Positions 59,251 to 64,000 of a DNA stretch of 64,000 bases are shown here, piece by piece. The notes below the pieces were generated by a model. The model made no database searches, had not been told where the DNA came from, and saw nothing but the letters and a program-made list of their open reading frames with translations. This stretch comes from Microlunatus parietis. GTDB lineage: Bacteria; Actinomycetota; Actinomycetes; Propionibacteriales; Propionibacteriaceae. Both the position numbers and the translations under genes were made by a program. Within the stretch, counting starts at the first letter, position 1, and each line of letters begins with the position of its first letter. The stretch spans positions 5,394,001 to 5,458,000 of the forward strand of contig NZ_JACCBU010000001.1 of NCBI RefSeq assembly GCF_013407955.1, read 5' to 3'.

Positions 59251-60392
59251 CGGACGACCTCGATCCGGGTCAGCCACTTGGTCTGCAGGGAGCCGGGCCG
59301 GTTGGGCGCGATCAGCCGGGCCGGATAACCATGATCACGATCCAGGACCTGCCCGTTCAGCGACAACGCGACCAGCGTGTCCGGGTGCAGCGCGAGCGGC
59401 CGGGCGACCACGCTGCGGCCGTACGGTCCGGCATCGAAGGACACCATCCGTACCTCGGCGAAATCATGATCACCGGTCAGCGCGAGCAGGTCGGCGAGCC
59501 GCACCCCGGTCCAGGTCGCCAGTTGTGACCAACCCTCCACGCAGGCGATCGGCAGGTCGACGGTGCGCTGGGGCAGCGCGATTAGGTCGGGCAGCGTCAG
59601 GTCGACCGTCCGGCTGCCGGCGACGGTCAACCGGTAGTCGGTGCCGACCTGGGCGGACGTGATCCCGGCCGCGGCGGCGGTGCGGTTCACGGGCAGTCCC
59701 TGCGGCCCGTTCCCCGACCGCTGGGCCAGGAACGAGACGCCGCGCAGCGCCGGAAGCTTGTCGCCCAGCGTCGCGATGGCGATCACCACCCCGGCCAGCG
59801 CGGTGCCGGCCAGCAATTGCCGGCGGGACACGGTGGTGCCCGGCGGCGCCGCCGTACGTGCCGGGCGGCGCAGGGCGGTGATCACGGTCGGCAGCTTCAC
59901 CGCGACGTGCAGGGCGACCGAGCCGGTCAGCAGCCAGGCCATCAAGTAGTGCACCTCGGGGAAGAAGAACGGCCACAGGTACGCCTCGGCGACGTTGAGG
60001 ATGCCGGTCAGCACCTCGAAGAAGGCGCTGCCGACGAGCAGCAGGATGGTGCCGCGCTCCACCAGGGCGATCATGGTCGCGCGGGAGGCCTTGATCGGGA
60101 TCCGGTGCCAGAACTTCGGTGCGACCGACCACAGTTTCACGGCCAGCAAGGGAATCGAGACCATCCCGGTCGTGACGTGCACGCCCTGGGTGACCCGGTA
60201 CAGCCAGGACGGGCCGGTCGGCCAGTGGAACCAGCCCGGCGGATGCTGGATCAGGTGGCTGATCAGCCCGGTGATCATGCACAGGGTGAAAGCGATGCCG
60301 AGCGCGATCCCGATCACGCTGGTCAGGGTCGGCGAGCGCAGCGGGGAGCGGAAGTCCTCTTCGCGCGGCGGCCGCAGGTTCTTGATCATCAT
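59247..60392 (-). CDS. Cytochrome b561-like / molybdopterin (sulfite-oxidase family) fusion oxidoreductase
   Basis: 381 residues. The N-terminal half has four membrane helices with histidines (MITGLISHLIQHPPGWFHW, YRVTQGVHVTTGM, EVHYLMAWLLTGSVALHVAV), a haem b561-like domain. From about 195 comes a molybdopterin domain: LPQRTVDLPIACVEGWSQLA with the likely Mo-ligand Cys, and TGVRLADLLALTG. After helix four, VSRRQLLAGTALAG forms a fifth helix that exports the domain. Electron flow between quinone and a periplasmic substrate is plausible. Confidence 0.85.
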   Translation of the reverse strand: MMIKNLRPPREEDFRSPLRSPTLTSVIGIALGIAFTLCMITGLISHLIQHPPGWFHWPTGPSWLYRVTQGVHVTTGMVSIPLLAVKLWSVAPKFWHRIPIKASRATMIALVERGTILLLVGSAFFEVLTGILNVAEAYLWPFFFPEVHYLMAWLLTGSVALHVAVKLPTVITALRRPARTAAPPGTTVSRRQLLAGTALAGVVIAIATLGDKLPALRGVSFLAQRSGNGPQGLPVNRTAAAAGITSAQVGTDYRLTVAGSRTVDLTLPDLIALPQRTVDLPIACVEGWSQLATWTGVRLADLLALTGDHDFAEVRMVSFDAGPYGRSVVARPLALHPDTLVALSLNGQVLDRDHGYPARLIAPNRPGSLQTKWLTRIEVVR

Positions 60393-61051
60393 GGCCGCAC
60401 CGCGATCAGTTCGGCCTGCCGGCGGTCGCTCGCGGTCCAGTGATCGACCAGTCGCAGCCCACACCAGTCCGCGAGTGCGGCGAGCGCCCGGTGATCGACC
60501 CAGCACCACGGAAACCAGCCGCTGAACCGGCCGACCGCGGCCAGCCGGACCCGGCGGCGGACGTAACCGGTGCCCGGTTCGGCCAGATCGAGCAGGATCC
60601 GGCCGCCCGGCGCGAGCAGGGCGCGACAGCGGGCGAGCAGCCGGACCGCGTCGCCGCCGATGCCGATGTTGCCGTCGGCCAGCAGGATCGTCTGCCACCG
60701 GCCCTCGGCGGGCAGCGGAGCGAACAGGTCCCGGCACAGGGCGACCACGCCGCGGCCGACCGCGGCCCGGACAGCACTGGGGGACAGGTCGACGCCGAGC
60801 ACGGGCGCTCCGGTCCCCTGCAACGCCTGAGCCAGTCGTCCGGGACCGCAGCCGAGGTCCAGGGTCGGCCCGGCGCAGCGAGTGAGCAGCATGCGGTCGG
60901 CATCGCCGGCCGCGCCGGCCCAGATGTCCACGGGCAGTCCTCGCTCCTCGCCGGCCTCGGTGATCATGGTCGTCGGCCGGCCGTCCAGGGCCGCCGCATA
61001 GAGCCGGAGCGGGCTGAGCCGGCGTTCCGCCCGGACGGGTGAGGTGATCAT
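60389..61051 (-). CDS. Class I SAM-dependent methyltransferase
   Basis: 220 residues. Motif I is PTLDLGCGPGRLAQAL near 88, and motif II-like VLGVDLSPSAV and ILLADGNIGIGGD follow. The start ATG 61051 overlaps the DUF2064 stop and its own stop overlaps the oxidoreductase ATG. The substrate is unknown; the operon suggests a glycolipid or quinone-like molecule. Confidence 0.87.
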   Translation of the reverse strand: MITSPVRAERRLSPLRLYAAALDGRPTTMITEAGEERGLPVDIWAGAAGDADRMLLTRCAGPTLDLGCGPGRLAQALQGTGAPVLGVDLSPSAVRAAVGRGVVALCRDLFAPLPAEGRWQTILLADGNIGIGGDAVRLLARCRALLAPGGRILLDLAEPGTGYVRRRVRLAAVGRFSGWFPWCWVDHRALAALADWCGLRLVDHWTASDRRQAELIAVRP

Positions 61052-61716
61052 CGGACCGCCGGCCCGGTCAGCGTGCCGACCAGTTCGGCGAATCTCGTTC
61101 CCGGTGCCGTGGCAGCGACGGCCACCGCGTCGTCGATCGTGTCGACGTCGCGCAGCGCCGGCAGCAGCCCGACCCGCAGGCCCCCGGATCGCAACGCCGC
61201 CAGGGTGTCCGAGCCGGTGTCCGGTGTCGACATCCGGACCCGGCCGACCGGCGCGACCTGTTCGGAACGGCGCAGGCCGAGTCCCCACCAGCCGCCGTCC
61301 ACGGCGGGACCGAGGACGGCGTCCGGACCGTCCGGGCCGACCAGGTCCCGGACCGCGAGCTTGATCAACTCGGGGGTCAGTTGCGGGGTGTCCATCCCGA
61401 CCTGGAACACCGGACCCGGCCCGGAATCCAGGTGGGCGTTGACGATCCGCTCGGCCAAGCCGACGCCGCGCTGCCTGATCACGGTGAACCCGGCCAGCGC
61501 GCCGCTGATCATGGACGCGCCGAGGGCCTGGTCGAGCTCTCCGCCGAGGGCGAGGACCCGGCGGACTCCGGACGTCGCCCCGACGGCGGTCAGGGTGTCC
61601 GTCAGCGCGGCGGCGGCGACCGCCGCGGCCTCGTGGTGGGTCAGCGGCGGACCGAGCCGGGTCTTCACCAGCCCCGGCACCGGCGCCTTCGCCATGATCA
61701 ACACCGTCACGATCAT
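61048..61716 (-). CDS. DUF2064 glycosyltransferase-like (nucleotidyltransferase-fold) protein
   Basis: 222 residues. The start VLIMAKAPVPGLVKTRLGPPLT is the DUF2064 hallmark, followed by FQVGMDTPQLTPELI and AVLGPAVDGGWWGLGL, which carry the DxP and DGG motifs of this GT-A-like fold. Such proteins are almost always beside a GT2 glycosyltransferase, as here. It overlaps both neighbours by ATGA. Confidence 0.88.
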   Translation of the reverse strand: MIVTVLIMAKAPVPGLVKTRLGPPLTHHEAAAVAAAALTDTLTAVGATSGVRRVLALGGELDQALGASMISGALAGFTVIRQRGVGLAERIVNAHLDSGPGPVFQVGMDTPQLTPELIKLAVRDLVGPDGPDAVLGPAVDGGWWGLGLRRSEQVAPVGRVRMSTPDTGSDTLAALRSGGLRVGLLPALRDVDTIDDAVAVAATAPGTRFAELVGTLTGPAVR

Positions 61717-62405
61717 CGAGTCGCACCGCCCACCGGTCGTGCCTCGGCGCGGGCCACCCGCAGCATGTCGGCGGCGACCGTCACCGTGCCGCGCAGCGTT
61801 CCGGTGATCTTGGACCGGCTGCCGTCCGGCCGTGGCCGGTAGCTCACGTCCCGTTCGACCACCCGCCAGCCGGCCCGGGCCGCCCGGAGCAGCGTCTGCA
61901 GCGGATAGCCGTACCGCCGGTCGGTGAGCTTCAGCCCGAGCAACGGCCGGCGCCAGGCCACCCGGACCGGTGCCAGGTCGTGCAGCCGGATCCGGCCGCC
62001 CAGGCTGAGCAGCGCGGCCAGGACAGCGTTCGCGACCCGGGAGTGCAACGGCCAGGATCGCCGCCCGACGGGACGCCGCCGGCCGCAGACAAGGTCGACG
62101 GGACCGTCGACCAGCACGGCCACCAGAGCCGGCAGTTCCACCGGATCGATGGTGGCGTCGCAGTCCATGATCACCACCAGGTCCGCCGTCGCCGCAGCCA
62201 GCCCGGCCTGCACGGCCGCCCCGTAGCCGCGTCGTGGTTCGTGCACCACCAGCGCCCCGAGCCCGGCGGCGATCACGTCGCTGCCGTCACTGGAGCCGTT
62301 GTCCACCACAATTGCCCGGTACCGCCGCGGCAGCCGGGCCATGATCCACGGCAGCGCGGCGGCCTCGTCGAGGCAGGGAAGGATGACGTCGACCCGATGC
62401 TCCAT
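61713..62405 (-). CDS. Glycosyltransferase family 2
   Basis: 230 residues. VILPCLDEAAALPWIM, VVDNGSSDGS and the metal motif region VVIMDCDATIDP (DxD-like) define a GT2 fold of the dolichol-phosphate mannose synthase type; there is no membrane helix at the end. It leads the six-gene operon. The acceptor could be a lipid carrier. It is divergent from the membrane-protein gene at 62520. Confidence 0.9.
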   Translation of the reverse strand: MEHRVDVILPCLDEAAALPWIMARLPRRYRAIVVDNGSSDGSDVIAAGLGALVVHEPRRGYGAAVQAGLAAATADLVVIMDCDATIDPVELPALVAVLVDGPVDLVCGRRRPVGRRSWPLHSRVANAVLAALLSLGGRIRLHDLAPVRVAWRRPLLGLKLTDRRYGYPLQTLLRAARAGWRVVERDVSYRPRPDGSRSKITGTLRGTVTVAADMLRVARAEARPVGGATR

Positions 62406-62519
62406 GCCTCGAACCTTTCAAGTGCGGCCCTTACGGATCGAGGGTCAGGTTCTTACCGATCTCTTTCGGGTCCGGCAGCGCGGTGGTTCCGGACGACCGG
62501 CGACACTAGGGTCCGAAGG

Positions 62520-63869
62520 GTGATCAAGTCGGACGGGATCGCGGTCGGTGCGGCGTGCTTCTTGATCATCGCTGCGGCGGCCGTCGGTGCGTGGCTGCTC
62601 GCGACCGGCGTCCGGATCGAGGTGTACGCGCCGCCGCTGTTCGGCTGGCTGTCGCCGAGGCTCGGTCCGGGCACGCCGGCCGTGATCGGCTTGTCGGTCA
62701 TCGCCATCGTCGTCGCCCGCCGGTTCGCCGCCGAGCAGTCCTGGCGCCGGGTCATGATCATCGGCTATCTGGCCGCCGTCGCCTGGACGGTGTCGCTGGC
62801 CATGATCGACGGCTGGTCCGGCGGCCTCGGTTCCCGGTTGACCAACGGGCACGAATATCTGCACGAGTTGGGCCGGATCGAGTCGCTCGGCGTGTTCTTG
62901 GCCACGTTCACTGATCACATTCTTGACTTTCAGCCCGGCAGTTGGGTGACGCACGTCGCGGGTCATCCGCCGGGGGTGACGGCGTTGTTCTGGATCCTGG
63001 ATCGGCTCGGGCTGGGCGGCGGCGACTGCGCGGCGGTGATCATCGTCCTGAGCGGCTGCCTGGCGGCGGTCGCGATCCCGACGGTCGTGTCGTCGCTCGG
63101 CGCGCCGGAGGCGGCCCGCCGGATCGTCCCGTTCACCGTCTTCCTGCCCGGCGCGCTCTGGGTCGGTGTCTCGGCCGACGGGCTGTTCGCGGGTGTCGCC
63201 GCGGCCGGGCTGGCGCTGATCGTGGCCGGGGTCCGCAGCCGCTGGGCCGGCTGGCCGATCCCGGTGATCGCCGGCGGGTTGCTGCTCGGCCTGGTCCCGT
63301 ACCTCTCCTACGGTTTGATCTTGTACGGCCTCGTCGTCGCGGCGGCCGCCGGGCTCACACTGCGACTGGACGGCCGGCGGGTGATCGGCCGCTGGCTGGT
63401 GGGCACCGGCGCGGTCGCTCTAGTCGCTGTGATCTTCACGGTGGCCGGCTTCGCTTGGTGGGAAGGATTGTCGCTGGTGCACACCCGCTACTACCAGGGC
63501 GTCGCCGCCGACCGGCCGTACTCCTATTTCGTGTGGGCCAACCTGGCCGCGTTCCTGATCATGGTCGGGCCGATCGCGGCGGCCGGCCTGGTCCGTGCCG
63601 TGCGCGCCCTGCCCGGACTCGGCGGCCCGCGGTGGCCGGCGGCCGAGCACCTTGTGCCCGCGGTCCTGGCCCTGGCGGGACTCGCCACGGTGTTGCTGGC
63701 CGACCTGTCCGGCCTGTCGAAGGCCGAGACGGAACGGATCTGGCTCCCGTTCGGCTACGTCGTGATCATCGCCGCCGCCCTGCTGCCGACCGTCTCGGCG
63801 CGGGCCGGCCTCACGCTCTCCGTCGTCCTGACCGTCGTCGCCGCACACCTGATCTGGACACCCTGGTGA
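62520..63869 (+). CDS. Large polytopic membrane protein, GT87/PMT-like
   Basis: 449 residues from a GTG at 62520. About eleven hydrophobic segments, with an extracytoplasmic loop between the second and third (HELGRIESLGVFLATFTDHI, GSWVTHVAGHPPGVTALFWI). The loop with an HPPG motif is reminiscent of actinobacterial GT-C glycosyltransferases or mannosyltransferases. It is divergent from the glycosyltransferase operon and overlaps the response regulator start (GTGA). Function is inference. Confidence 0.7.
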   Translation: MIKSDGIAVGAACFLIIAAAAVGAWLLATGVRIEVYAPPLFGWLSPRLGPGTPAVIGLSVIAIVVARRFAAEQSWRRVMIIGYLAAVAWTVSLAMIDGWSGGLGSRLTNGHEYLHELGRIESLGVFLATFTDHILDFQPGSWVTHVAGHPPGVTALFWILDRLGLGGGDCAAVIIVLSGCLAAVAIPTVVSSLGAPEAARRIVPFTVFLPGALWVGVSADGLFAGVAAAGLALIVAGVRSRWAGWPIPVIAGGLLLGLVPYLSYGLILYGLVVAAAAGLTLRLDGRRVIGRWLVGTGAVALVAVIFTVAGFAWWEGLSLVHTRYYQGVAADRPYSYFVWANLAAFLIMVGPIAAAGLVRAVRALPGLGGPRWPAAEHLVPAVLALAGLATVLLADLSGLSKAETERIWLPFGYVVIIAAALLPTVSARAGLTLSVVLTVVAAHLIWTPW

Positions 63870-64000
63870 CGGGGATGGAGCAGACTGTCACCGTGCAACG
63901 GGTTCTGGTGGTCGACGACGACGAGACGGTACGCGACGTCGTCCGCCGCTACCTGTCCCGGGAGGGCTACCAGGTGCTGGAGGCCGGGACCGGCCCGGAC
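63866..64000 (+). CDS. Two-component response regulator, 5' part only
   Basis: The frame starts with GTG 63866, overlapping the previous stop (GTGA), or with ATG 63875. It encodes VQRVLVVDDDETVRDVVRR and YLSREGYQVLEAGTGPD, the beginning of a receiver domain with the acidic pocket DDD. The window ends here, so the output domain is not seen. Confidence 0.88.
   Translation, partial: MTGMEQTVTVQRVLVVDDDETVRDVVRRYLSREGYQVLEAGTGPD

Noticed and set aside
1..64000. TGATCA clusters as a CRISPR array or regular repeat
   Set aside because: The copies are spread through coding and noncoding DNA with irregular spacing and no conserved flanks, so there is no array.

Overview
The window is chromosomal DNA from a high-GC actinobacterium. 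Supporting signs are the dense GC-rich coding, frequent GTG starts, ATGA/GTGA gene overlaps, a Zur-controlled set of zinc-free ribosomal proteins with an Mrf-like partner, a DtxR/IdeR box, an apparently leaderless furA-katG unit, several PPOX/FMN-type proteins and a 13E12-type HNH remnant. A member of the Propionibacteriales is plausible, but that is inference. No rRNA, tRNA or CRISPR array was seen. The palindrome TGATCA is strikingly over-abundant: at least 18 copies were counted by eye in the first 7 kb, where base composition predicts less than one.

Layout. 1-3.4 kb: methyltransferase end, zinc-starvation locus (mrf-like gene divergent from rpmG-rpsN around a Zur box), a GAF-ANTAR regulator and a lone histidine-kinase dimerisation-like protein. 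3.6-11.7 kb: a secreted GH43 glycosidase with its LacI regulator, a secreted HNH protein, a K+ channel, a PaiB-like protein, and an SDR-TetR pair. 11.7-14.1 kb: a mobile zone with a large palindrome, an IS481-type element carrying a passenger gene, and a decayed 13E12 HNH gene. 14.2-21 kb: APH-like kinase, PPOX protein, Gfo/Idh/MocA dehydrogenase with a LacI-type operator, an AraC-SnoaL-SDR operon, and a decayed metQ-metI pair.

21.2-29.2 kb is an eight-gene operon: peptide-type ABC importer (binding protein, two permeases, fused double ATPase), luciferase-like flavin monooxygenase, two CMD/alkylhydroperoxidase-type proteins and a VOC-like protein. Nearly every junction overlaps by 4 bases. 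It looks like an import-and-oxidise pathway of unknown substrate and is the best candidate here for an undescribed metabolic system. 29-38 kb holds DUF1801, nitroreductase, an iron-regulated siderophore-interacting protein, a multicopper oxidase, furA-katG, and then a small insertion bounded by a second copy of the katG 3' end.

38.9-51.9 kb is a defence/conflict island: a broken TOTE-type primase-helicase, a nucleotidyltransferase/HTH pair, a complete Wadjet (jetABCD) operon, hipBA with three operators at exact 27-bp spacing, and a WHH nuclease with a SUKH immunity protein. 52-57.8 kb has a frameshifted ferric-reductase-like gene, an ABC-2 exporter with a one-base deletion, a SnoaL protein, a TetR regulator and an amber-truncated PPOX gene that shares its operator motif. 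57.8-62.4 kb is a tightly overlapping minus-strand operon (GT2, DUF2064, methyltransferase, cytochrome b/molybdopterin oxidoreductase, membrane protein, epimerase), followed by a polytopic membrane protein and the start of a response regulator.

Broken genes are unusually many (metQ, metI, TOTE, the IS transposase, ferric reductase, an ABC permease, PPOX, an xre gene). Some may be assembly or base-call errors; others, such as TOTE and metQ, include deletions that base-calling would not explain.
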